Origin: Bacteroidales bacterium
Lineage (GTDB): Bacteria; Bacteroidota; Bacteroidia; Bacteroidales; WRGA01
Assembly (NCBI GenBank): GCA_031279795.1
Contig: JAITHZ010000111.1
Location: 1 to 6,900, forward strand
DNA length: 6,900 bases
Direction of reading: 5' to 3'
The notes beneath the pieces were generated by a model. That model worked only from the letters and a program-made list of their open reading frames with translations. It had not been told where the DNA came from and did not search any database. A program made the translations under genes and the position numbers. Shown here piece by piece: positions 1 through 6,900 of this stretch; the first letter of the stretch is position 1; every line of letters starts with the position of its first letter.

Positions 1-17
1 TTTATATCAATAAAAAA

Positions 18-1157
18 ATGGCTAATTGCATATCTGCCTTTTATGTGTTGTATTACTGTAATGAAAAAACAATCAATTTGTGGCAAAAGGAACTGATAAT
101 CAATTTAGTTAATATGGGCTTCAAATATTGTTACCGTTATATAGGCAATAATGCTACTTATTATTCAATAAACTATTTACCGGATTCTCTTTATACTCCT
201 GAAATAATAGAACAATGCAAAAAAATGTTTGTAAACCCTAATTATACACAGGAAGAGGCGGAACTGATTGCATCTTCTTTCAAACCGCTCTATTCCATTT
301 CAGATACTTTGGGGTATGCCGCATTGAAGCATAAAAAAGACAGTTTATATGCTATCCGACGGCAACTTCAACCGTATGACAGAGAGTTGCATGGAGAGGA
401 AGAACGATTATATGATAGTAAAAGAAGCTTAATTAGAAATGCAGAAAACGCAGGGTTGACATTACAACAGTACTGCGATAGTATGAATATGAAATACCTC
501 CAGAAAAATGTTAGTAATTATGCAGGTAAATCGCTATATGAACTTGAAAGGATAGTATATGGTTTTGCAAAAAACAAAGTTCATGCAATGGCGCCATTAA
601 TAGAAGAATATGGTAAACAATATCATTATACCGACATAGACATACAAGAAATGTTAGCGCAGTTGGATTATAAAGATTATAAAGCCCGGCAAGATGCGTA
701 TAATGTTCAACAAATAGAATACTATAGACAACAAATAGATTCTTTAAGTAAAATATTGTCTTCAATAGATAAACTAATAAAATATCCCACGGAGTTATAT
801 TTGTCTACTTTTATTAAAATTGGGGATATTTTTGGCGGTTTATGCTATATTGGCACACAGGAATCTTATTTTGCAACGGCTCCGCTGCTATTGTTAAAAA
901 ATCGTGTAAGAGATTTTTATACAAAAGAATATCCAATAGGAATATATTTTTATAACGAAATAGACCGTATGTTTAAGAATGTTCCATTGCCAAAATGTTG
1001 TTATATACATGATGAGGATGGAGATTTTGTTATTACTCCTAAAGGTGCATATACAAATTGGAAATGCACTGATGTTGAAAAATATTTACCCATAGTCTAT
1101 CAGTGGATGCTTGATAACAGAGGGAAGTATGAATTGAAAGGTCCTGAAAATAAATAG
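18..1157 (+). CDS. Tyrosine-rich hypothetical protein, possibly 5'-truncated
   Basis: I do not recognise a family. The 379-residue product has an N-terminal part (about 1-90) rich in Tyr, Asn and Ile, a charged, probably helical middle (about 100-260) with coiled-coil-like stretches near 205-255, and a C-terminal part (about 265-379) with a short hydrophobic run (PLLLLK, near 289-294), a Cys-Cys pair at 327-328 and an acidic HDEDGD patch at 331-336. I count 42 tyrosines (11%) and 9 cysteines. There is no convincing signal peptide or membrane segment, so a cytoplasmic location is the default. The ATG at 18 follows an A-rich tract, as is usual in Bacteroidota, but no in-frame stop lies between it and the window edge, so the true start may be further upstream. 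It ends with TAG 28 bases before the next gene, which suggests cotranscription. Sampled lines have 28-33% GC, far below the next gene. The gene call is firm because the frame is long and open; the function is unknown. Confidence 0.85.
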   Translation: MANCISAFYVLYYCNEKTINLWQKELIINLVNMGFKYCYRYIGNNATYYSINYLPDSLYTPEIIEQCKKMFVNPNYTQEEAELIASSFKPLYSISDTLGYAALKHKKDSLYAIRRQLQPYDRELHGEEERLYDSKRSLIRNAENAGLTLQQYCDSMNMKYLQKNVSNYAGKSLYELERIVYGFAKNKVHAMAPLIEEYGKQYHYTDIDIQEMLAQLDYKDYKARQDAYNVQQIEYYRQQIDSLSKILSSIDKLIKYPTELYLSTFIKIGDIFGGLCYIGTQESYFATAPLLLLKNRVRDFYTKEYPIGIYFYNEIDRMFKNVPLPKCCYIHDEDGDFVITPKGAYTNWKCTDVEKYLPIVYQWMLDNRGKYELKGPENK

Positions 1158-1185
1158 AATATGGATAATATAAAAACACAAGCAC

Positions 1186-4100
1186 ATGAAATATTTATAT
1201 CTTTTACTGTTATTCGCCTTTGCATCTATTGCCTCTTACGGGCAAGGCATAAATGACAATATTTACCTTGAATTAGGTAAAACAGCCGAACTTACCCGTG
1301 ATCAACAGGAAAAAATGGACGCTGCCTTTACCATGCTTGATGTGGTACAGAAGGCAGGCAATTATGTACAATCGCTGTCGGAACTAATAAGCAACAGTCA
1401 AATTCCACTTCCTGTTGGCATTAAAAGCGATAATAGCGGCTATGAACTGATTATTCACGAAATAATTTACGATGAGCAAACACGTAAAAATCGCATCTAC
1501 GCCACCTGCGCCTTCAAATTCAAAGACAGCAACCAACCCATTGCTTTTGAGGGAGAAGCAACTCTTACCGGCAAAAACGGTATTGGCACTACCGGCCGTC
1601 TCACCCTCATTGCCCCCGTCCGCCGCGACATCGGCCGCCACTCCTCAATCATTGTAAAAGAAGGCACGAGCGCAACATTTGGGTGCAACGGCATAGAGCA
1701 GTTCGATGCCAAATTAGCGTGGCTCGCTACCTCCGACAAAATCACTGCCGTCAATCCCGACGGCACGCCCACAGGCAAGCCTCTTGGCGTAAGTTTCGAC
1801 GCGCATTTCGAGGATTTCGACAATTACTTGGCGACGGTCGACGTCAACCAGCGGTTTATGCTTAAGGGTCTGGACGATATGATCTTTACGTTGCGCGGAG
1901 CAACCATTGACCAGAGCGACACGGAAAACGCAGGCATGATGCATTTTCCCAATGGCTATTTCGGGGCGACGGGTGCGGCGGTAGAAAAACTCTGGCGGGG
2001 CGTTGCCATTGCCGAGGCGTCGGTCAGTCTGCCGGCATTTTTCAGGATGCCGGAAACGAAAGAACGGGCTGTGTTGGCGTTACGCGAAGCGCTATTCGAC
2101 GAAAACGGCTTTTCGGGAAATGCCTCAGCCGAGAACATCATTCCCAGTTCGGCCATCAGTCGCGAATCATGGGACGCCTCACTGACAGGATTTTCGATCA
2201 ACGTGCTGAAAAATAGCGTCATCGGTTTTGGGCTGAGCGGAGACTTGAACATTCCGCCATTCGGGAAAAACTCGCTGCTTCCCTACGTTGCCACGTTCAA
2301 TCCGTTGCGCGACGAATACGAGTTTCGGGCGAACGTATCCGGCGCTTACGATTTCCCCGTGCTGCGCAGTACGCTGACGCTCAACGAACTGACAACCATT
2401 AAGATACAGTACCGCGACAGCGAGCTTTACCCGACCATCGACGCCACCGGCAAACTTACCGTCAACGCACCGGTTGGCAGCGATTCGACCAAAGTCTTTT
2501 CCGTTCCCGACATTTCGTTTGAAAACCTGATACTCAGTCGCGAAGCTCCCTACGTTCGGATTGGACGGATTGGCGTAGAGGGTTCGCTTCGAGCCCCAAG
2601 CATAGCCGGTTTTGAGTTGTCGCTCAGCGATATAAACAGTTTCAACGACGCCGACGGGACAGGCCTGAAGTTCACAGGCAAAATCGGACTGACCAATCAG
2701 ACACCGTCAATCAGCGGAGACGCAAGCATCAAACTGTTAGGGAATTACGAAAAATGGAAATTCGACCGCATAGTCGTCGACAAAGTAAACGTCAGCTACG
2801 AATCCAGTGCGTTCAGTCTTAGCGGCGGAGTGTGGTTCAGGCACGGCGACGCAATTTACGGCGACGGCTTTCGCGGAGATATTCGTCTGAAATTAATCAG
2901 GAAATTTGATTTCGATGCAGTCGGCATTTTCGGAAAAAAAGACGATTTCCGGTATTTTCTGGCCGATGTATTTTACCAGGCCAGCGTGACGAACGGCATT
3001 CCCATTCCGCCAGCCTTTTCGCTCTATGGCTTTGGCGGCGGCCTTTACCAGCGGATGCAGCAAAGCGGAAAATCGCAAAATCCGGACGTCAGCTCCGGAA
3101 AAGCAGCCGATTTGAATTTCGGACAATCGCTGTCGGGCATCAATTATGTTCCCGACAAAAAGGTAGGTTTTGGGTTGATGTCCAGCGCCAAATTTGCGCT
3201 AAAGGCTTCGGAAACAGCCTTTAATGCGAAGGTTGGTTTCGAAATGCAGTTCAACAGTCGGGGCGGGTTGAATTTCGTTCAGTTGCGCGGCGATGCAGCA
3301 TTCATGGACGCTCCCGAAAAATGGGGAACGCTGGCCGACAATCTTGGCTCGTATGTGAGCAAGGTTGGCGGAAAAGAGCCACAAAAAGGGAATAAATCCG
3401 AACTTGGAACGCCGGAAAACAGGGGACGCAGTCTGCTGTCTGCCTCGCTGCTGTTTGAGTACGACAACGTCAACGACCGTTTCAACGCCGACATGAGCGC
3501 CTATCTCAACGCCTACGGCATCATCAGGGGCGTCGGCCCGAACGACCGTCTGGGCTGGGCAAACGCATACATTTCGCCCGAAAGCTGGCATCTGTACATG
3601 GGCACGCCTTCCGAGCGGCTGGGAATTGAGGTCTTGAAACTGGCGAAATTAGACGGATATTTCATGCTGGGCAGCAACATTCCGGAGTTGCCGCCTCCGC
3701 CAAATAACGTGCTGATGATGTTAAGCTCCGCCAAACGCGACAAACTGAACAGCCGCAGCGCCGACAAACTTGAATCTGGGCGCGGAATCGCCTTTGGAGC
3801 GAGCTTTCAAACAGGATTGGATGCTTCGTTCCTGATTTTTTACGCCAGAATGCACTTGGGATTGGGCACGGAATTTATGCTTACCAGTCTTAGAGGCAAA
3901 ACCTGCGAAGGCGTCAGCGGCGACCCCGGACTAAACGGCTGGTTCGCACAGGCGCAGGCATGGGCTTATGTCGACGCCGATATCGGGTTACAGGCAAGAG
4001 TTTTCGGTAAACGTCGCCGGTTTTCCATTCTTGACATATCGGCGGCAGTCTTGCTGGAAGGCAAAGGTCCGAATCCGTTCTGGTTTGCCGGCTCGGTTGG

Positions 4101-5658
4101 CGGGCGTTACCGCGTGCTGGGCGGCCTGATAAAAGGAAATTGCAATTTTGAATTTGAACTGGGGAAGGAATGTAAATTAGTTGGCGGTTCGCCGTTTGGC
4201 GAGGACATCATTGCGCAGCTCACCCCTGGCGAAGGCGACCGGGACGTGAACGTCTTTGCTGCTCCTCAGGCGGTGTTTAACATTGCCGTAAATCAGGAGA
4301 TGACGATTGATGACGAGGATGGTTCGCGAGGCACGTACAAGGCTGTCCTGGAAGAATTTACCGTCAAATACAAGCAGGGTAACCAAACGGTATCACGGAA
4401 ACAGGAAATCAACAAAGAAGGAACAATTTGCATGCTGTCGTTCGAAGAACCGCTTGAAAGTCAAAAAGATGTAGAACTGTATGCCAAAGTAGGCTTCATG
4501 AAAAAGCAGGGTAACAACTGGATAGCAGTGAAAGACAACGGCAAACCGGTGTACGAGGAAAAACGAGCGACTTTCCGCACTGGCGATCGCCCGAAAGAGA
4601 TTTTGCCCGAACATGTTGCTTACACGTATCCTCTTGATCGTCAGTATAATTTCTATCCAAAGGAACACAACCAGGGTTATTTACTGCTTACGAAAAACTA
4701 TTCCTACCTGTTTACGTCGGATAAGCCGCAGGGATACGACCAGAAACTGCGGATAACCGCCGGAAACGAGAAAATAGAAAAGTCATTCTCTTACAGCACA
4801 GGCAGTTCGGTCAAAGGCGTGCAGATGGAAATCACTTTTCCGCTGGATAATATCTCGCTGAAAAACAATGCGATCTACAGCCTGGCAATTGTGAACATTC
4901 CACAAACATCAGGTTCTATGACAAGCAACATCTCCGAAACAACCACGCAGTTAGAAAACACGGAAACAGGAACGGCGGAAATCACTCGCCGCACGGCAAG
5001 TGGCGCGCTCTCTGCACAGACAGAAATGGAAATTTACAAACTTTCGTTCCGCACGAGCCGCTACAATACCTTTGCCGATAAAATCCGGTCATTTGAGAAA
5101 CCTTCGGAAGGCTGGCGGGATGTGATTTATCCGTATATTCACCTGATAAAGACCAATCTGCGTGAGCCGGAACTGTTTGACGCCTACGAAATGGGCAGCC
5201 CGAACGTGAACATAAAAACCATCACTCTCTCGGCACAAGTAAACCAGACGGAGTGGTTCACGCAAACGCTCTACGACGGTATGTATCAATCGCAAAGTTA
5301 CCTGGCGCGGCCGGTCGACAAAGTCGCCATCTCTCAGTCGCAAACTTCGGCAAAATTGCTGACTGACGAGGAAATTACCCTCAACACGCCAATGGGCTAC
5401 GGAACAACCGGCATCCTCTGCTATTCGCTGGCAAAACACTGCGCCGAGGATTTGTTTACAGCAAAAAACGAAATCGGCAGACGTGCGCTGAAAGGCGGCT
5501 CGCTGTCGGCAGCCGAAATCGCAATACTGAACCGCGACTATCCGCCGGTTGTATTCAAGGGTAATTATCCAGTAAAGGCTTCTTACACGCTGCCCGGCCG
5601 GAATACCGTCTCTTCTGAGGTGATTTTTACCATGTATAATCCAGTGGCAAGCAATTAA
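1186..5658 (+). CDS. Giant exported beta-rich protein of unknown function
   Basis: The 1490-residue product starts with a clear signal peptide (Lys at 2, hydrophobic core 4-16, probable cleavage near SYGQ at 17-20), so it crosses the inner membrane. Residues about 85-600 are a long series of alternating hydrophobic/polar strands with Gly-Asp turns. Residues about 655-1000 contain further amphipathic strands rich in Gly, Phe and Tyr that could form a barrel or an elongated beta scaffold. The segment 801-839 (W-H-L-Y-M-G-T-P ... Y-F-M-L-G-S ... L-P-P-P-P) is its most distinctive feature and seems familiar from other large Bacteroidota hypothetical proteins, an impression I cannot check here. 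Residues about 1020-1135 look Ig-like and end in FRTGDRP. The tail (1290-1490) holds the pair C1412/C1419. There are eight cysteines in all. I see no catalytic motif, no lipobox and no obvious type IX secretion C-terminal signal. The ATG at 1186 gives the signal peptide directly. Likely location: periplasm, outer membrane or cell surface. Confidence 0.95.
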   Translation: MKYLYLLLLFAFASIASYGQGINDNIYLELGKTAELTRDQQEKMDAAFTMLDVVQKAGNYVQSLSELISNSQIPLPVGIKSDNSGYELIIHEIIYDEQTRKNRIYATCAFKFKDSNQPIAFEGEATLTGKNGIGTTGRLTLIAPVRRDIGRHSSIIVKEGTSATFGCNGIEQFDAKLAWLATSDKITAVNPDGTPTGKPLGVSFDAHFEDFDNYLATVDVNQRFMLKGLDDMIFTLRGATIDQSDTENAGMMHFPNGYFGATGAAVEKLWRGVAIAEASVSLPAFFRMPETKERAVLALREALFDENGFSGNASAENIIPSSAISRESWDASLTGFSINVLKNSVIGFGLSGDLNIPPFGKNSLLPYVATFNPLRDEYEFRANVSGAYDFPVLRSTLTLNELTTIKIQYRDSELYPTIDATGKLTVNAPVGSDSTKVFSVPDISFENLILSREAPYVRIGRIGVEGSLRAPSIAGFELSLSDINSFNDADGTGLKFTGKIGLTNQTPSISGDASIKLLGNYEKWKFDRIVVDKVNVSYESSAFSLSGGVWFRHGDAIYGDGFRGDIRLKLIRKFDFDAVGIFGKKDDFRYFLADVFYQASVTNGIPIPPAFSLYGFGGGLYQRMQQSGKSQNPDVSSGKAADLNFGQSLSGINYVPDKKVGFGLMSSAKFALKASETAFNAKVGFEMQFNSRGGLNFVQLRGDAAFMDAPEKWGTLADNLGSYVSKVGGKEPQKGNKSELGTPENRGRSLLSASLLFEYDNVNDRFNADMSAYLNAYGIIRGVGPNDRLGWANAYISPESWHLYMGTPSERLGIEVLKLAKLDGYFMLGSNIPELPPPPNNVLMMLSSAKRDKLNSRSADKLESGRGIAFGASFQTGLDASFLIFYARMHLGLGTEFMLTSLRGKTCEGVSGDPGLNGWFAQAQAWAYVDADIGLQARVFGKRRRFSILDISAAVLLEGKGPNPFWFAGSVGGRYRVLGGLIKGNCNFEFELGKECKLVGGSPFGEDIIAQLTPGEGDRDVNVFAAPQAVFNIAVNQEMTIDDEDGSRGTYKAVLEEFTVKYKQGNQTVSRKQEINKEGTICMLSFEEPLESQKDVELYAKVGFMKKQGNNWIAVKDNGKPVYEEKRATFRTGDRPKEILPEHVAYTYPLDRQYNFYPKEHNQGYLLLTKNYSYLFTSDKPQGYDQKLRITAGNEKIEKSFSYSTGSSVKGVQMEITFPLDNISLKNNAIYSLAIVNIPQTSGSMTSNISETTTQLENTETGTAEITRRTASGALSAQTEMEIYKLSFRTSRYNTFADKIRSFEKPSEGWRDVIYPYIHLIKTNLREPELFDAYEMGSPNVNIKTITLSAQVNQTEWFTQTLYDGMYQSQSYLARPVDKVAISQSQTSAKLLTDEEITLNTPMGYGTTGILCYSLAKHCAEDLFTAKNEIGRRALKGGSLSAAEIAILNRDYPPVVFKGNYPVKASYTLPGRNTVSSEVIFTMYNPVASN

Positions 5659-5686
5659 TTAGTGGTTAGTGATTAGTGGTTAGTGA
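5659..5686 (+). repeat. Four tandem TTAGTGR heptamers
   Basis: Directly after the TAA stop of the large gene stand four perfect 7-mers in the order TTAGTGG, TTAGTGA, TTAGTGG, TTAGTGA, that is, two exact copies of a 14-base unit. They end in a TTTT run at 5687-5690. The array is non-coding with respect to both flanking genes. Similar short TTAGTGA-type arrays occur, to my knowledge, between genes in some Bacteroidota genomes, but their role is not established. A length-variable array, a 3'-end signal or simple slippage are all possible. Confidence 0.9.
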
Positions 5687-5691
5687 TTTTG

Positions 5692-5715
5692 CGACAATAT
5701 TAATATTTGTTGTCG
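5692..5715. other. Small inverted repeat in the gap between genes
   Basis: The arms CGACAA (5692-5697) and TTGTCG (5710-5715) are exact reverse complements around a 12-base AT-rich loop. The perfect 12-base palindrome AATATTAATATT (5696-5707) overlaps the left arm and the loop. The stem is short and no U-tract follows it (the next bases are GGAAAT), so it is not a convincing intrinsic terminator. It could be a weak 3'-end hairpin, a protein-binding site or chance. It lies about 33 bases past the stop of the upstream gene and 67 bases before the next start. Confidence 0.35.
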
Positions 5716-5782
5716 GGAAATAGAAGATGAAAGTTGCAAAAAAATAACTTTTAAATGGATTAAAAAATAAAATTAATGCAAA

Positions 5783-6900
5783 ATGATGAAAACAGTTTTG
5801 AAGATATGGATTGGTTTGATGTTTGCAACATTTGGAATGGAGAAAGCAAGCGGACAAATTGAAGGAGAAAATTTGTTTCGTTTGCAGCTAAATGCAATGC
5901 AAGAAGCATACAAACCGAATACAATAGTTCACATGCATTGCGAACAAAAAGATTTCTATGTTAATTTAGATACTGTTGTGGCCGTAAATGCTGACACATA
6001 TTATATAATTTTTAATGATAAACCGATTTCATGTACTATATCAAACGAATGTGGGAGTAGCTTCGTGAATTATGACATGACTAATCTGATGATGGGCGGA
6101 GATCTGTGTCTGTTTCATTGTTATTTTGTTTATTGCTTTGACCTCTGGTTCGATGGTCCTGCAATAATAAAGGACATATATTTTGTTGATGCTGAAGATA
6201 ATAAAAAAAATGAAAATTATGGATGTCCCAATGACAGAATAAAAATTGAATTGGAAATGCACGGTGATGGTAGCTCAACTGAAGTAGAGATTAAAACGGA
6301 AGGGAGTAGTTGGAGAACAATATCTAGCTTTTCATACTATGATAACCAGATTTATATTAATTTTCCTAGTATACTCAATCCATACCAACAATTTACTCTC
6401 AGAACCCGAAGGCATCTACATTATGATACCGATTTTGTTTCTTTATCCACATCTACAAAAACTTTTTATTACCTTCCTCCTCTCCAATTCCCTGCCGGAA
6501 CTGATTTAGTCATTGATCCGCCCAAATGTCAGGAAGATAACAACACGACCATCAAAATACCCTACGCAGGCAGTACACATTACATAATCACAATGGAAGG
6601 TAATTACGATACACGGCCGGGCGGCCCGAATAATGATAAAATAACCAAAACAGACAGCTATTATGTATTGTCGAAGCAATTAGCGACAGGAAGTCATACC
6701 ATAAAGATTGAATATCCGGATGGTGTTCCTACTCCTTGTTACTTCCAAACCTCCTTCACCGTTCCTGAAATTCCGTCTTTCACGGTTTCCAATTTCAGTT
6801 ATCCCGACAGGTTGGGCGATTATGAAATGACGAAGCATGGCGGCACGGGGCGCGTAAGTTTTTATGTTGAAGGCAGTTATACGCCAACCATCCTTGTGAA
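5783..6900 (+). CDS. Exported repeat protein with cysteine-rich head, SprB-like (3' partial)
   Basis: The frame is open for 372 codons with no stop before the window edge, so the protein is longer than seen. Two adjacent ATG codons (5783, 5786) can start it; an in-frame TAA at 5774-5776 excludes anything further upstream. Lys3 and Lys7, a hydrophobic stretch (about 8-18) and ASGQ at 22-25 make a Bacteroidota-type signal peptide. Residues 53-148 hold seven cysteines (53, 84, 90, 109, 113, 118, 148). From 148 on, the chain looks like beta-sandwich repeats of about 100 residues, starting near C148, C249 and K351. The middle one shows the scheme C-x-E-D-N ... G-S-H-T-I-K-I-x-Y-x-D-G ... C ... F-T-V-P-E-x-P, close to the SprB repeat pattern of gliding and adhesin proteins exported by type IX secretion. 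An adhesin or surface-structure role is inferred. The C-terminus, which would show a type IX signal, lies outside the window. The first two thirds are AT-rich and the last third is not. Confidence 0.88.
   Translation, partial: MMKTVLKIWIGLMFATFGMEKASGQIEGENLFRLQLNAMQEAYKPNTIVHMHCEQKDFYVNLDTVVAVNADTYYIIFNDKPISCTISNECGSSFVNYDMTNLMMGGDLCLFHCYFVYCFDLWFDGPAIIKDIYFVDAEDNKKNENYGCPNDRIKIELEMHGDGSSTEVEIKTEGSSWRTISSFSYYDNQIYINFPSILNPYQQFTLRTRRHLHYDTDFVSLSTSTKTFYYLPPLQFPAGTDLVIDPPKCQEDNNTTIKIPYAGSTHYIITMEGNYDTRPGGPNNDKITKTDSYYVLSKQLATGSHTIKIEYPDGVPTPCYFQTSFTVPEIPSFTVSNFSYPDRLGDYEMTKHGGTGRVSFYVEGSYTPTILV
6224..6900 (+). repeat. Protein-level repeats of about 100 residues within the last gene
   Basis: Comparable stretches begin at codons 148, 249 and about 351 of the partial gene, a spacing of 101-102 residues. 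Each opens with a Cys or Lys followed by polar residues and a strand of the type R/T-I/V-x-I/F, then a Gly-Asp/Ser turn. The first two end with a Pro-rich linker followed by a new strand (LPPLQF at 231-236 and VPEIPSF at 327-333). The copies are divergent at DNA level, so this is domain repetition and not recent duplication. The third copy is cut by the window edge. The alignment was made by eye. Confidence 0.5.

Noticed and set aside
43..96. Alternative N-terminus for the first gene at ATG 43 or 61 in another frame
   Set aside because: The frame stops after a few codons (TGA at 94-96) and gives no hydrophobic signal sequence, so a frameshifted signal peptide is not supported.
3199..3591. 130-codon open frame on the minus strand
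   Set aside because: It lies wholly inside the large gene, which has a signal peptide and continuous protein-like sequence. GC-rich coding DNA often leaves its antisense open, and the translated product has no plausible start region or domain.
5089..5439. 116-codon open frame on the minus strand
   Set aside because: Antisense to the large gene, rich in Arg, Val and Leu as expected from a shadow frame, with no neighbour on that strand.
5692..5720. Rho-independent terminator after the large gene
   Set aside because: The stem is only 6 base pairs with a 12-base loop and is followed by GGAAAT instead of a T-tract; listed only as an inverted repeat.
5727..5747. Mini-ORF of six codons (MKVAKK) before the third gene
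   Set aside because: Too short, no Shine-Dalgarno or similarity to known leader peptides, and AT-rich DNA gives such frames by chance.
5745..5752. TAACTTTT as a Bacteroidota -7 promoter box (TAnnTTTG)
   Set aside because: It lacks the final G and there is no TTG/TTTG box about 19-21 bases upstream, so I do not list a promoter.
5776..5862. 28-codon frame starting at the ATG at 5776
   Set aside because: It overlaps the start of the third gene in another frame, and its product has no signal or motif; the frame beginning at 5783 is far longer and encodes a signal peptide.
6041..6278. Two overlapping minus-strand frames of 65-73 codons
   Set aside because: Both oppose the third gene, whose + frame is open for 372 codons with a signal peptide and repeat pattern; the minus products are low-complexity Ile/Phe/His sequence.

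Overview
The window looks like a piece of a Bacteroidota (probably Bacteroidales) chromosome. Two of the three proteins begin with short signal peptides ending in Gly-Gln, the starts have A-rich leaders instead of Shine-Dalgarno sequences, an intergenic gap carries TTAGTGR heptamers, and the last protein has repeats resembling the SprB class of Bacteroidota surface proteins. The genus cannot be told from this sequence.

Layout: all three genes lie on the + strand. Positions 18-1157 encode a 379-residue, very tyrosine-rich, AT-rich protein of unknown function with no signal peptide. It is open at its 5' side, so the window edge may hide a longer N-terminus. After 28 bases comes a 1490-residue exported protein (1186-5658) that fills most of the window. 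It is mostly predicted beta-strand, has a Trp...GTP...Pro-Pro-Pro-Pro segment in the middle and an Ig-like region near the C-terminus, and no recognised enzyme motif. A 124-base gap follows, with four tandem 7-mers directly after the stop codon and then a small inverted repeat. The third gene (5783 to beyond 6900) is partial: 372 codons are open to the window edge. It encodes an exported protein with a cysteine-rich head followed by roughly 100-residue repeats that continue out of the window.

How they may work together: gene 1 and gene 2 are close enough to share a transcript, and genes 2 and 3 both encode large exported proteins. I infer a cell-envelope or surface locus. No RNA gene, CRISPR array, insertion sequence, phage gene or known defence system is visible. 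GC content changes strongly along the window: about 28-33% in gene 1, about 55-58% in the sampled lines of the first half of gene 2, about 27% early in gene 3 and 42-47% at its visible end. This suggests that parts of the locus have different histories. None of the three genes can be given a proven function from sequence alone.
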